A DNA stretch of 64,000 bases. Origin: CAXTSE01 sp964246985 (GTDB lineage Bacteria; Actinomycetota; Actinomycetes; Actinomycetales; Microbacteriaceae). Below the pieces are notes generated by a model. The model did no database searches, was not told the origin of the DNA, and saw only the letters and a list, made by a program, of their open reading frames with translations. Below, in pieces: positions 49,364-57,495 of this stretch. The position numbers were made by a program, and so were the translations under genes. The stretch covers positions 1 through 64,000 of the forward strand of contig CAXTSE010000012.1 of NCBI GenBank assembly GCA_964246985.1. Reading direction: 5' to 3'. The number at the start of each line of letters is the position of its first letter. Within the stretch, counting starts at the first letter, position 1.

Positions 49364-50635
49364 GTGACGCTCACCCCGACAGAGACGCGCGTTCTCGCGT
49401 CGCTGGACGCCGACGCGCTGGTCGCCGATCTCGTCGAGTCGATCCGGGTGCCGAGCATCACGGGCACCGACGCCGAATCCGAGCTCCAGCACGCGCAGGC
49501 CGCGCAGCTGGAGAGGCTCGGCATCGACGTCGACCTGTGGAAGCTCGACCTCGACGCGCTGAGGGCTGACGCGCGCTTCCCCGGCACCGAGGCGCCGCGG
49601 GTCGAGGGCTACGGGGTGGTGGGGGTCACGGGCCCGGGCACTCCCGCGCTCGTGCTGCAGGGGCATGTCGACGTGGTGCCCACGGGCGATCTCGACAGGT
49701 GGGTCGACCGCGATCCGTTCAGCGGGCGCGTCGACGCGGGCGCTGTCCACGGCCGGGGTGCGTGCGACATGAAGGCGGGACTCGCGGCCAACCTCGCGGT
49801 GGTGCGCGCGATCCGGGATTCGGGTGTCACGCTCGAGCGCCCGCTCGCGTACCACGCTGTCGTCAGCGAGGAGGATGGCGGACTCGGGGCCTTCGCGACC
49901 ATGCTGCGCGGCCACGGCGGCGACGCCGCTGTGCTGAGCGAGCCGACCAGCGGGCGCATCGTCACCGCCAATGCCGGAGCGCTCACATTCGAGCTGCGGA
50001 TCGCCGGCCGCGCCGCCCACGCGAGCACGAGGCTCGAGGGCATCAGCGCATTCGACGCGTTCCTGCCCATCCATGCGGCGCTCGCGGACCTCGAGCGCGA
50101 GCGCAACAGCCGCCCCGATCCGCTGTTCTGGGCGTACTCCCTGCCGTACCCGATCTCGGTCGGACGCATCCGCTCCGGCGACTGGGCGTCGAGCGTGCCC
50201 GACTCCCTGGTGGCCGAGGGGCGTCTCGGCGTGCAGCTAGGCGAGGAGCCGGCCGACGCACGCTCGGCGTTCGAGCACGCCGTCGCCGCGGCAGCCCGGC
50301 GTGATCCGTGGCTGGCCGACAACCCGCCGGCGATCACCTGGCCCGGTGGACAGTTCGCGAGCGGGTCACTCGACGGCGCCCATCCGCTCATCGGCGAGAT
50401 GCGGGACGCCGTCACGGCGCTCGACGAGACCGCCGACCCTCGACGGTCGGCCGCGCCCTACGGCAGCGACCTCCGGCTGTACTCCGACCTCGGCGGCATC
50501 CCGACCCTGCACTACGGGCCCGGTGACGTCGGATTCGCCCATGCCCCGCGCGAGCAGGTCGAGATCGCAGAGCTCGAGCAGGTCGCTCGCGCGTTGACGG
50601 TGCTCGCCCTGCGCCGCTGCGGCGCGCATCTCTGA
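49364..50635 (+). CDS. M20-family metallopeptidase/deacylase (ArgE/DapE-like)
   Basis: The protein has 423 residues. Metal ligands are visible in LQGHVDVVP (His-x-Asp), GRGACDMKAG (bridging Asp), SEEDGG (catalytic Glu-Glu) and near the C terminus HYGPGDVGFAHAP. The lid domain (about 195-310) lies between. It hydrolyses an amide bond with two zinc ions; ArgE, DapE and carboxypeptidase G2 are relatives. The position alone does not tell which. It starts with GTG and is probably leaderless. Confidence 0.92.
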   Translation: MTLTPTETRVLASLDADALVADLVESIRVPSITGTDAESELQHAQAAQLERLGIDVDLWKLDLDALRADARFPGTEAPRVEGYGVVGVTGPGTPALVLQGHVDVVPTGDLDRWVDRDPFSGRVDAGAVHGRGACDMKAGLAANLAVVRAIRDSGVTLERPLAYHAVVSEEDGGLGAFATMLRGHGGDAAVLSEPTSGRIVTANAGALTFELRIAGRAAHASTRLEGISAFDAFLPIHAALADLERERNSRPDPLFWAYSLPYPISVGRIRSGDWASSVPDSLVAEGRLGVQLGEEPADARSAFEHAVAAAARRDPWLADNPPAITWPGGQFASGSLDGAHPLIGEMRDAVTALDETADPRRSAAPYGSDLRLYSDLGGIPTLHYGPGDVGFAHAPREQVEIAELEQVARALTVLALRRCGAHL

Positions 50636-50645
50636 CGCGGACGAG

Positions 50646-51821
50646 CTAGGGCTTCAGGACGACCTTGATGCAGCCGTCCTCCTTCTTCTTGAAGAGCTCG
50701 TACATGGCCGGAGCCTCCTCGAGGGGGACGCTGTGGGTGACGAGGTCGGTGACGCCGAGCGGGTCGGAGGGGTCCTCGACGATCGGCCACAGGTCGGAGC
50801 TCCAGCGCTGCACGTTGCACTGGCCCATGCGCATCGTGATGCCCTTGTCGAACAGGGTCAGCATCGGCATCGGGTCGGCGACTCCGCCGTAGACGCCGCT
50901 GAGCGAGACCGTGCCGCCGCGCTGCACCGCGTCGATCGCGGTCATCATCGCGGCGAGACGGTCGACGGCGACGGTCTTCGCGAGCTTGCGCGAGACCGGG
51001 CTGGGCAACAGGCCCGTGACGTTCTGCGCGAAGGCGGCCACGGGGTTGCCGTGCGCCTCCATGCCGACGGCGTCGAGGGCGGAGTGCGGTCCCCGGCCGT
51101 CGGTGAGGTCGAGGATCTGCTCCTGCAGATCGGGCGAGAGGTCGAGCGTCTCTGCCCCGTACCGCTCGGCGAGCGCGCGCCGCTCGGGCACGGGATCGAC
51201 GGCGATCACGCGGTAGCCGCGGTAGGCGCCGATGCGCGCGGCGAACTGGCCGACCGGACCGAGCCCCACGACCAGGAGCGTGCCCCCGGAGGGCACCGCC
51301 GCGTAGTCGACGCCCTGCCAGGCGGTCGGGAGGATGTCGCTCAGGAACAGGTAGCGCTCGTCGGGCAGGTCCGAGTGGATCTTCATCGCGTTGAAGTCGG
51401 CCAGCGGGACCCGCAGGAACTCGGCCTGACCTCCGGGGATGCGGCCGTAGAGCTCGGTGTAGCCGTACAGGTCGGCCCCGGCGCCCTGCTCGCGGTTCTG
51501 CGTCGTCTCGCACTGGGAGGTGAGACCGCGGGTGCACATGTAGCAGTGGCCGCACGCGATCACGAACGGCACCACGATCCGGTCGCCCTGCTGCAGGGTG
51601 CGCACCTCGCTGCCGACCTCGACGACGACGCCCATCGGCTCGTGTCCGAGGACGTCGTCCTTGTGCATGAAGGGTCCGAGCACGTCGAGCAGGTGGAGGT
51701 CGGATCCGCAGATCGCCGTCGACGTCACGCGGATCACCACGTCGGTCGGCTCGATGACGTGCGCGTCGGGGACGTCCTCGACCGATACGCGGTTGGTTCC
51801 CTGCCAGGTGAGTGCTCTCAT
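50646..51821 (-). CDS. Zinc-dependent alcohol dehydrogenase (MDR superfamily)
   Basis: The protein has 391 residues. Catalytic zinc ligands are in AICGSDLH and GHEPMG; structural zinc cysteines in ACGHCYMCTRGLTSQC. The Rossmann motif is VVGLGPVGQFAARI. The sequence resembles the branch that includes glutathione-independent formaldehyde dehydrogenases. It oxidises alcohols or reduces aldehydes with NAD(P). GGAGGA lies almost directly before the ATG, closer than usual. The gene is 66 bp downstream of an MmyB-type regulator on the same strand. Confidence 0.92.
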   Translation of the reverse strand: MRALTWQGTNRVSVEDVPDAHVIEPTDVVIRVTSTAICGSDLHLLDVLGPFMHKDDVLGHEPMGVVVEVGSEVRTLQQGDRIVVPFVIACGHCYMCTRGLTSQCETTQNREQGAGADLYGYTELYGRIPGGQAEFLRVPLADFNAMKIHSDLPDERYLFLSDILPTAWQGVDYAAVPSGGTLLVVGLGPVGQFAARIGAYRGYRVIAVDPVPERRALAERYGAETLDLSPDLQEQILDLTDGRGPHSALDAVGMEAHGNPVAAFAQNVTGLLPSPVSRKLAKTVAVDRLAAMMTAIDAVQRGGTVSLSGVYGGVADPMPMLTLFDKGITMRMGQCNVQRWSSDLWPIVEDPSDPLGVTDLVTHSVPLEEAPAMYELFKKKEDGCIKVVLKP

Positions 51822-51887
51822 TCCTCCGGTCTACGCGACGGCGGCGCCTTCGGACCAGGCCTTGACAGCCGGGGAGCCGCGCCGCAG

Positions 51888-52730
51888 TCAGACGGTGGAC
51901 GCCCCCAGCACCGACAGGAGCTGCAGCTTCTCGTGGCTCTCGGAGCCGGGAACAGCCGTGTAGACGAGCAGCGCGTGCCCGTGGGCCGGGTCGAGGAGGG
52001 TCTGGCACTGCAGTTCCAGTGAGCCCACCTCCGGGTGCACGTAGCGCTTGACGTCGCGCGGTCGCAGCCCCACCTCCTGCCGTGCCCACACCTCGCGGAA
52101 CTCGGCGCTCTCGGCCGACAGCAGCGCCGCCAGTCGCCCGGCTCGCGAGTCGGGGCCGTGGCGCCCGACGGCCTCCCTGAGGCCGGATGCGAACATCCGT
52201 GACAGGTACGGGTGGTCGTCAGGCTCGTAGAGAGCGCGAGTGCGCGGATCGGCGAACCAGCGATAGCCGATGCTGCGTGACGGCCCGGCCAGGCTGGCCG
52301 TGTCGCCGGTGAGCGCCACTCCCACCGGAGTCTGTCGGAGAGTCTCGCCCAGCTCGGCGGTGACCACCTCGGCCGGAGTGTCGGCGAGGCGGTCGAGGAT
52401 CCGCAGCATGCCGGGGCTGATGTGGTCACCCCCTGGTCCTGCCTCAGGAGGAGCATGTCCGCTCAGGCGGAACAGGTGGTCGCGCTCGTCGCGCGAGAGG
52501 TGGAGTCCCTGCGCGATCGAGGCCAGCATCTGCTCGGACGGCTGGGGGTCGCGCCCGCGCTCCAGCCTCGCGTAGTAGTCGGCGGACATGTGGCAGAGCA
52601 CCGCGACCTCCTCGCGGCGGAGTCCGTCGGTGCGACGGCGCTGTCCACGTGGCAGGCCGACGTCCTCCGGCTGCAGGGCCGTACGCCGGTGGCGGAGGAA
52701 GTCCGCCAGCCCGGTCCGATCGATCGTCAC
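51888..52730 (-). CDS. XRE-type regulator with MmyB ligand-binding domain
   Basis: The protein has 280 residues. N-terminal helix-turn-helix (GLRREEVAVLCHMSADYYARLERGRDPQPS, about 30-85), then the MmyB-like PAS-fold domain with YRWFADPRTRALYEPDDHPYL and RHPEVGSLEL-type end (here YVHPEVGSLELQC). Such regulators bind a fatty-acid-like ligand and control neighbouring oxidoreductases. I chose the GTG at 52728-52730 because GGAGG lies 6 nt upstream. It is divergent from an SDR gene, the likely target. Confidence 0.92.
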   Translation of the reverse strand: MTIDRTGLADFLRHRRTALQPEDVGLPRGQRRRTDGLRREEVAVLCHMSADYYARLERGRDPQPSEQMLASIAQGLHLSRDERDHLFRLSGHAPPEAGPGGDHISPGMLRILDRLADTPAEVVTAELGETLRQTPVGVALTGDTASLAGPSRSIGYRWFADPRTRALYEPDDHPYLSRMFASGLREAVGRHGPDSRAGRLAALLSAESAEFREVWARQEVGLRPRDVKRYVHPEVGSLELQCQTLLDPAHGHALLVYTAVPGSESHEKLQLLSVLGASTV

Positions 52731-52780
52731 GACGGTCCTCCGCTCTCTCCCTTCATTGTGCACAGGCGCGTCGTCCCCAG

Positions 52781-52801
52781 CCACGGATCGACGAGCCGTG
52801 G
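52781..52801. promoter_or_regulatory. Inverted repeat between MmyB regulator and SDR
   Basis: CCACGG (52781-52786), 9-nt spacer, CCGTGG (52796-52801), just before a -10-like GATAAC (52801-52806) pointing to the SDR gene. Candidate operator of the divergent regulator. Confidence 0.4.
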
Positions 52802-52860
52802 ATAACCGCGCGCCGCCGCGGCATCGTCGATCCCACACCCATCAACTCAGGAGCATCACC

Positions 52861-53799
52861 ATGGCGCGTACCGCCCTCGACATCACCCTCCCCGACCTCC
52901 GCGGCCGTCGCGCCGTCCTCACCGGCGGCAGCGACGGGATCGGTCTCGGCATCGCCCGGCGACTGGCCACGGCCGGCGCCGAGGTCGTGCTGCTCGTGCG
53001 GAGTCGGTCGAAGGGCGAGGCAGCGATCGCGCAGATCCGAGCCGCGGCACCGTCGGCGCTCGTCTCTCTCCGCGAACTCGAGCTCTCGTCCCTCGAGAGC
53101 GTGGCAGCGGCGGCGGCGACGCTGCGGGCGGAGGGGGACCCCATCCACCTCCTCATCGGCAACGCCGGCGTGATGACCCCGCCCGAGCGTCAGGTGACGG
53201 CTGACGGGTTCGAGCTGCAGTTCGGCACCAACCACCTGGGCCACTTCGCCCTCGTCGCGCAGCTCCTGCCCCTGCTGCGCGAGGGCGGCGGACGCGTGAC
53301 ATCGCAGATCAGCGTCTCGGCGAACTCGAACGCGATCAACTGGGACGACCTCCAGTGGGAGCGCTCGTACAGCGGCATGCGCGCCTACAGCCAGTCGAAG
53401 ATCGCATTCGGGCTGTTCGGCCTCGAGCTGGCGCGCCGAAGCGCCGAGCACGGATGGGGGATCACGAGCAACCTCGCCCACCCCGGTGTCGCGCCCTCGA
53501 GCCTGCTCGCCGCGCGCCCAGAGCTCGGCCGGTCCCGCGAGACAACCGGTCGTCGGCTGATCGGCGCGATGTCGGCGCGCGGACTCCTCGTCGGCACCGT
53601 CGAGTCGGCCGGCCTGCCTGCGCTGCTGGCGGCGACCGCCGCCGACCCGGCGTCGTTCTACGGCCCGAGCGGCCCCGGCAGGCTGGGCGGCGCCCCGGCT
53701 CCGCAGGACCTGTACTCCCGGCTGCGAAGTGCGGAGGATGCGGCGCGCATCTGGGCGGTCTCCGAGGAGCTGGCCTCGCTGCGGTTCCCGACCGCGTGA
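52861..53799 (+). CDS. Short-chain dehydrogenase/reductase, target of adjacent regulator
   Basis: The protein has 312 residues. TGGSDGIGLGIARRL, GNAGVM and YSQSK (Tyr-x3-Lys) mark an SDR of the retinol-dehydrogenase/protochlorophyllide-reductase-like branch; the C-terminal extension (ASFYGPSGPG) is typical. AGGAG lies about 9 nt before the ATG. MmyB-regulator/SDR divergent pairs are frequent in Actinobacteria. The substrate is unknown. Confidence 0.9.
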   Translation: MARTALDITLPDLRGRRAVLTGGSDGIGLGIARRLATAGAEVVLLVRSRSKGEAAIAQIRAAAPSALVSLRELELSSLESVAAAAATLRAEGDPIHLLIGNAGVMTPPERQVTADGFELQFGTNHLGHFALVAQLLPLLREGGGRVTSQISVSANSNAINWDDLQWERSYSGMRAYSQSKIAFGLFGLELARRSAEHGWGITSNLAHPGVAPSSLLAARPELGRSRETTGRRLIGAMSARGLLVGTVESAGLPALLAATAADPASFYGPSGPGRLGGAPAPQDLYSRLRSAEDAARIWAVSEELASLRFPTA

Positions 53800-53821
53800 T
53801 CCGTTCCTTCGGCTGATCCGA

Positions 53822-54571
53822 TCAGTCTGCGGGCACCGCGGGAGCGGGAGTCCGGTCGACCCGGTGCACTCGCAGAGTGTGCATCGCCCGTCTGATCCGT
53901 CGCAGGAACGCGATCGGATCGGTGAACGGACGAGCGGAGACCCGCACCCGCAGGGAGCGGTCGAGCAGCACTCGAGTGCCAGCCGGGATGCCGAAGCTCA
54001 GGTCCAGATCGTCGTGCACCTCGCCGTCGTGGCGGTGCACGCGCGGTCGGGCTGCCATCCAGACCTCGCGCCGGATCGCGAAGTTCGATCCGAACAGCGG
54101 CGGGCGCCCGAGGATCCGGCCGAAGACCGCGAAGTACGCGCGCATGTAGAGGGCGCCGACGATCCGCTCGACCACCGGTGGCAGTGCGAAGGTGCCCGGC
54201 CCGGTGAGCGCACCGAGGGTCCCGTCCGCGAATGCGGCGGAGATGCGAGCTACCCAGTCGGGCGGCGGCACCGAGTCGGCATCGAGCCGGGCGATGATCT
54301 CGCCGCCCGCCGCGTCGTACCCGGCGCTGGCGGCCGCCGCGATGCCCCGTTCCGCCTCGAACCTGTAGACGGTTCCCCATCGGCGGGCGACCTCGCGGGT
54401 GGCGTCGGTGCTGCCGTTGTCAATTACGACGATCTCATCGGCCATGCGGGTCTGCCGGTGAAGCGAGCGGAGGCACCGCTCGAGCATGACCGCGTCGTCG
54501 CGAACGGGGATCACGACGGAAATCGTGGGCCCGGTCGACGGGTCAGTGCGCCCCGGTGTCTCGCGGGACAT
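53822..54571 (-). CDS. Family 2 glycosyltransferase
   Basis: The protein has 249 residues. GT-A fold with ISVVIPVRDDAVMLERCLRSL, DNGSTDAT, RLDADSVPP (metal-binding DxD) and LFGSNFAIRREVW. It ends in an Arg-rich tail and has no clear membrane anchor. It shares the order VVIPxRD, DADS with the GT2 at 59831 and belongs to the same family. It lies last in a three-gene minus-strand operon with two very small proteins; the 29-bp overlap with the upstream gene suggests coupling. Acceptor unknown. Confidence 0.9.
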   Translation of the reverse strand: MSRETPGRTDPSTGPTISVVIPVRDDAVMLERCLRSLHRQTRMADEIVVIDNGSTDATREVARRWGTVYRFEAERGIAAAASAGYDAAGGEIIARLDADSVPPPDWVARISAAFADGTLGALTGPGTFALPPVVERIVGALYMRAYFAVFGRILGRPPLFGSNFAIRREVWMAARPRVHRHDGEVHDDLDLSFGIPAGTRVLLDRSLRVRVSARPFTDPIAFLRRIRRAMHTLRVHRVDRTPAPAVPAD

Positions 54572-54806
54572 TCAGCTCCTCGTCGGGCACGTCGACGGAC
54601 CCGTTGTCGTCGGGGCCGCCCGTGCCCGGCAGCGTCTCGACCGCGTTCGCGTTCTCGAGATCGTCGGTCGCGTGGCTCTCGGACGGGGACTCCTGGCGCT
54701 GCTCGATCTCAGTCTCGCTCGCGGGCGAGTAGCTGCGATCCTTCGTCGTCTGGTCCTCGAGGCCGATGCCCTCGCCGGCGCCCTCCTCGGGCACTGCGGC
54801 ACTCAC
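54543..54806 (-). CDS. Small acidic disordered protein
   Basis: The protein has 87 residues, rich in Glu, Asp, Ser and Pro. The stretch VETLPGTGGPDDNGSVDV resembles a conserved core in small actinobacterial proteins of unknown function. The ATG overlaps the stop of the preceding tiny gene (ATGA), and its end overlaps the GT2 gene by 29 bp. No folded domain is evident. Not required to be an enzyme; perhaps a stress or surface-charge protein. Confidence 0.65.
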   Translation of the reverse strand: MSAAVPEEGAGEGIGLEDQTTKDRSYSPASETEIEQRQESPSESHATDDLENANAVETLPGTGGPDDNGSVDVPDEELNVPRDTGAH

Positions 54807-54961
54807 TCGACGCTCGCAGAGCTGTCGGTGACGGTGAAGCCGTAACGGCTCGCGACGCCGGGGAGCTCCTTCAGGCCGGCCTGGACGGCGGCCTCGATCT
54901 TGGCTCGGTCGTCCTCGTCGCCGGAGACGGTGATGGTCGCGTTGACGGTGTAAGCGGTCAT
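54803..54961 (-). CDS. Small 52-residue protein of unknown function
   Basis: The sequence MTAYTVNATITVSGDEDDRAK has alternating strands and then a helix (KIEAAVQAGLKEL) and a final strand: a beta-alpha-beta unit. The ATG at 54959-54961 was chosen over an upstream in-frame start that adds only Arg/Cys-rich residues. First gene of the small operon leading to the GT2. No ribosome site is visible, so translation may be leaderless. Confidence 0.65.
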   Translation of the reverse strand: MTAYTVNATITVSGDEDDRAKIEAAVQAGLKELPGVASRYGFTVTDSSASVE

Positions 54962-55125
54962 GTTCCGAGACTGCGCCCGATGACGGCAGGAGTCACCCCC
55001 TTGCCGTTCCCCCGCGTTCATGCAACATGGGCCCCCTGCTGGGAGCCAGCCGCGCGTTCCCGATGGTCCGCGGATCGGTGCCTAGCGTCGGGGTACTTCG
55101 TCTCTATCACCCTCAAGGAGAAACC

Positions 55126-55380
55126 ATGTCCAAGCTCGTCTTCCTGGCCGGTGCCGTCGCCGGCGCCGCGTTCGCCAGCACGCCCCAGGGCAAGTCCGTC
55201 GTCGACAACGTCTCAGCCCAGGTGAAGCGGCTCTGGGAGCGACCGCAGGTGCAGAAGGTCGTGCGGAACGCGTCCGGCGAGGTACGCAAGCGCGTGCCCG
55301 TGGTGGGCGACGACATCGCCGACACGATCGACGCCGCTCCGAAGCCCACGCCCACCACGTCCTCGCCCGCGACGTCCTGA
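55126..55380 (+). CDS. YtxH-like small protein
   Basis: The protein has 84 residues: hydrophobic N-terminal segment (LVFLAGAVAGAAFAS), then TPQGKSVVDNVSAQVKRLWERPQVQKVV and a Pro/Thr tail. This is the arrangement of YtxH-like stress proteins. AAGGAG lies 5 nt before the ATG. Probably membrane-associated. Role not known. Confidence 0.75.
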   Translation: MSKLVFLAGAVAGAAFASTPQGKSVVDNVSAQVKRLWERPQVQKVVRNASGEVRKRVPVVGDDIADTIDAAPKPTPTTSSPATS

Positions 55381-55384
55381 TCGC

Positions 55385-55759
55385 CTAGCGGCGTCGGCGC
55401 CCCGCGCAGGCGACACAGGTACTCCTGGCTGGGCGCAGCTCGAGTTGGCCGAGAGGGATCGCCAGCCCGCAGACCTCGCAGATGCCGTAGGTGCCGGCGG
55501 CGACCCGTGCGTCCGCCCCGTCGAGGGCTGACAGTTCGGCGAGATGCTCGGTCCGGACCCCCTCGGCCTGCTGCCATTCGAAGGTCAGGGTGAAGCCCTC
55601 GGGGTCGTGCTCCTCGTCGGTCCACTCGCCGCGGGCTGTGCGCACCGACACCAGGCGCGCTTCGACATCGGCGAGCCGGCTCTCGATGTCGGCGCGGCGG
55701 GCGGCGATGAGCCGGGGGCCGTGTCGCAGCACCTCGCCCGCCTCGACTGCCTCGCTCAT
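55385..55759 (-). CDS. TraR/DksA-type zinc-finger protein
   Basis: The protein has 124 residues. An N-terminal coiled-coil helix pair (RADIESRLADVEARLVSV) precedes a four-cysteine finger: CEVCG, then RPARSTCVAC. This is the DksA/TraR layout; members bind RNA polymerase through the secondary channel. The acidic residues at the coiled-coil tip are not in the exact DksA pattern, so the role may differ. TAGCGT lies 7 nt before the ATG. It converges on the YtxH-like gene with a 4-bp gap. Confidence 0.9.
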   Translation of the reverse strand: MSEAVEAGEVLRHGPRLIAARRADIESRLADVEARLVSVRTARGEWTDEEHDPEGFTLTFEWQQAEGVRTEHLAELSALDGADARVAAGTYGICEVCGLAIPLGQLELRPARSTCVACAGRRRR

Positions 55760-55825
55760 TCCAGGCACGCTACGCCCCGGGGTCGCCATCCGCCCGATGT
55801 CCGACGTGCGCGGCAGGGTGGTGGC

Positions 55826-56374
55826 ATGGCCGGGCAGGGGTGTGCGATCGACGGATGCGGCGCCCGCGTTGCACCTGAATCGCCCGTGGCGCTCTGCGAA
55901 GGCCACCTCGTCGTCGCGGCCGACTGGCAGGCGCGCGAGTCCGGCCTCGTCGACGTGCTGCCGTCGCCGTGCGCCGCCTGCGGCTCGCGGCTCGGCGCTC
56001 GCTATCCCTCGGGATGGCTCTGCGCTGTCTGCGAGTGGCGCCACGGCGAGCAGCCCGATCGCGACCTCGCGCCCCCGCGGGTCGATGTCGTCTACTACCT
56101 GCGGCACGGCGACCGGGTCAAGATCGGCACGACCGCCAACCCCCGGCAGCGGGTCGCAGCCATCTGGCACGAGGAGGTTCTCGCCTTCGAGCGCGGGGAT
56201 CGGCAACTTGAGCGGCGTCGGCACGACCAGTTCGCGTCGGCTCGCTTCACGGGCTCCGAGTGGTTCCGGCTCACGCCGGCCATCGCCGCGCACGCCCGCG
56301 TGCTCGCGGCGGGACGGGACCCGTGGGAGGTCCACGCGCGCTGGCTGAGCGAGGCGGCCGCCGCCGCCGGGTGA
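55826..56374 (+). CDS. GIY-YIG-like (T5orf172/MUG113 type) protein with N-terminal zinc fingers
   Basis: The protein has 182 residues. Two cysteine clusters (CAIDGC; CAACG with CAVCEW) precede a domain with VYYLRHGDRVKIGTT, ERRRHDQFASARFTGSEWFRL, the pattern of the T5orf172 branch of GIY-YIG domains. The GIY-YIG tyrosine and glutamate positions are partly preserved. Such proteins are DNA-binding or nuclease-like and often occur in phages. No other phage gene is present. The ATG at 55826 has CAGGGT 6 nt upstream as a possible leaderless -10. Confidence 0.8.
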   Translation: MAGQGCAIDGCGARVAPESPVALCEGHLVVAADWQARESGLVDVLPSPCAACGSRLGARYPSGWLCAVCEWRHGEQPDRDLAPPRVDVVYYLRHGDRVKIGTTANPRQRVAAIWHEEVLAFERGDRQLERRRHDQFASARFTGSEWFRLTPAIAAHARVLAAGRDPWEVHARWLSEAAAAAG

Positions 56375-56414
56375 AGCCGGGCTGTATCGTCGGAGCACGG
56401 CGGAGGGAGCCCCG

Positions 56415-56633
56415 ATGACCGAACCGAAGAAGACGCTCGACGATGACGAGCGCGCCGAGGAGATGACACGGGCGCCCAAGGCGTCGCCCGAGGATGCCGC
56501 CCCCCGCATCGAGGTGAGCGAGGGCACCGGCGGCGCGATCCGCATCGACATCGCCGACTCGGCGGTGGTGCGACCGGGGCGCCCCGAGCCTCGCGAGGAC
56601 GCCGCCGCCGCTGCGGGCGATCCCGTCAGCTGA
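56415..56633 (+). CDS. Small charged protein of unknown function
   Basis: The protein has 72 residues, disordered and rich in Asp, Glu, Arg, Ala and Pro (KKTLDDDERAEEMTRAPKA; GGAIRIDIADSAVV). GGAGGG lies about 6 nt before the ATG. It overlaps the convergent DUF7882-like gene by 8 bp at the stops. No recognisable domain. Confidence 0.55.
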   Translation: MTEPKKTLDDDERAEEMTRAPKASPEDAAPRIEVSEGTGGAIRIDIADSAVVRPGRPEPREDAAAAAGDPVS

Positions 56634-56955
56634 GCCGGACCGACCCGAGCGCGCGTGTCAGCTCGCCGTCGGGCGAGGTGACGATGAGGCCCGTCGAGCT
56701 CGCGGCCGAGTCGGAGAGCTGTTTGAGCCACTTCTCATCGATGGCGGGAACGCGCGAGCCCGCGAACTTGAAGTAGACCGGCAGAGTCGGCGTCATCCAC
56801 ATCGAGCTGCGGCCGTCGCCGACCGATAGGGCGTCGAGCCAGGACACGATGATCGGCTCGTTGCGGCGGAAGCGCTGCACGATCACGATCTGCAGATGTG
56901 AGAGCAGTCTGTCCTCGAAATCGACGGAGATGCTGCCGTGCACCATTGTTCCCAC
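56626..56955 (-). CDS. DUF7882-like small protein (often mislabelled ATP-dependent DNA ligase)
   Basis: The protein has 109 residues. It has FEDRLLSHLQIVIVQRFRRNE, SWLDALSVGDGRSSMWM and TLPVYFKFAGSRVP, the conserved core of a Microbacteriaceae small-protein family (DUF7882). The database name 'DNA ligase' has no support here: no ligase lysine motif is present. It starts with GTG and has TAGGAT 6 nt upstream; that hexamer overlaps the stop of the previous gene, so it may have its own leaderless promoter inside the operon. Confidence 0.75.
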   Translation of the reverse strand: MGTMVHGSISVDFEDRLLSHLQIVIVQRFRRNEPIIVSWLDALSVGDGRSSMWMTPTLPVYFKFAGSRVPAIDEKWLKQLSDSAASSTGLIVTSPDGELTRALGSVRLS

Positions 56956-56964
56956 GGGCGGATC

Positions 56965-57333
56965 CTACCGCTCGACGGCGGAGCTGGAATCCCCGTTGGA
57001 CGTGCTCTCGGCGTCCGACTCGGCGGGCCGCTCGCCGGAATCCCCGACCGCCAGCGACGTCGGGAGGCGCGCCTCGGCTCGCCCCCGGAGGTCGGCGGCC
57101 GCCGCGCCCCCGTCGAGATCCGTCTCGGGCTCGTCGCTCGAGATCGCCAGGATCTGGCTGGCCGGGCCGACGACCAGCTGGAAGGAGCGCACGGCTCCGC
57201 TCTCGTCCATTCCAGGCACCGAGACCAGGTCCGCCGAATCCACGATCGCGAGCACGCTCGCGTACCCCATGAGAGCGTCGGCTGTCTCGTCTTCGGTCAG
57301 GAACCCGCCGCTGGAGTAGAGGATGCGCTTCAT
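56965..57333 (-). CDS. Small conserved protein of unknown function (Microbacteriaceae type)
   Basis: The protein has 122 residues. Start MKRILYSSGGFLTEDETADAL, VLAIVDSADLVSVPG, then LVVGPASQILAISS; the last 40 residues are acidic and disordered. It lies 9 bp before the DUF7882-like gene. The N-terminal pattern recurs in small Microbacteriaceae proteins, from memory of the family; I cannot assign a function. Confidence 0.72.
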   Translation of the reverse strand: MKRILYSSGGFLTEDETADALMGYASVLAIVDSADLVSVPGMDESGAVRSFQLVVGPASQILAISSDEPETDLDGGAAAADLRGRAEARLPTSLAVGDSGERPAESDAESTSNGDSSSAVER

Positions 57334-57401
57334 GACCCGATCATCCCTCGCTCACCCGTCTGCGCGGGAGGGCTTGACCTGGCGGCAGGGAGGCACGACG
57401 A

Positions 57402-57416
57402 GGGACGTCGCGTCCC
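57402..57416. repeat. Perfect dyad upstream of the acyl-CoA-dehydrogenase-like trio
   Basis: GGGACG-TCG-CGTCCC, six perfect pairs around a 3-nt centre, about 80 bp before the start at 57496. It may be a regulator site or a short hairpin. The 162-bp region between the divergent genes shows nothing else clear except a TTGACC (57374-57379) without a matching -10. Confidence 0.35.
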
Positions 57417-57495
57417 GAGCTGGGCCTCACGTAGATCGGATCGGCCGAGGCGTCAAGGGGTACCCCAGATCCTCGAGGTGGGGGATGGTCGCAGG

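Noticed and set aside
56626..56955. ATP-dependent DNA ligase
   Set aside because: This name is used for the family in databases, but a 109-residue protein without the ligase lysine motif cannot be a ligase.
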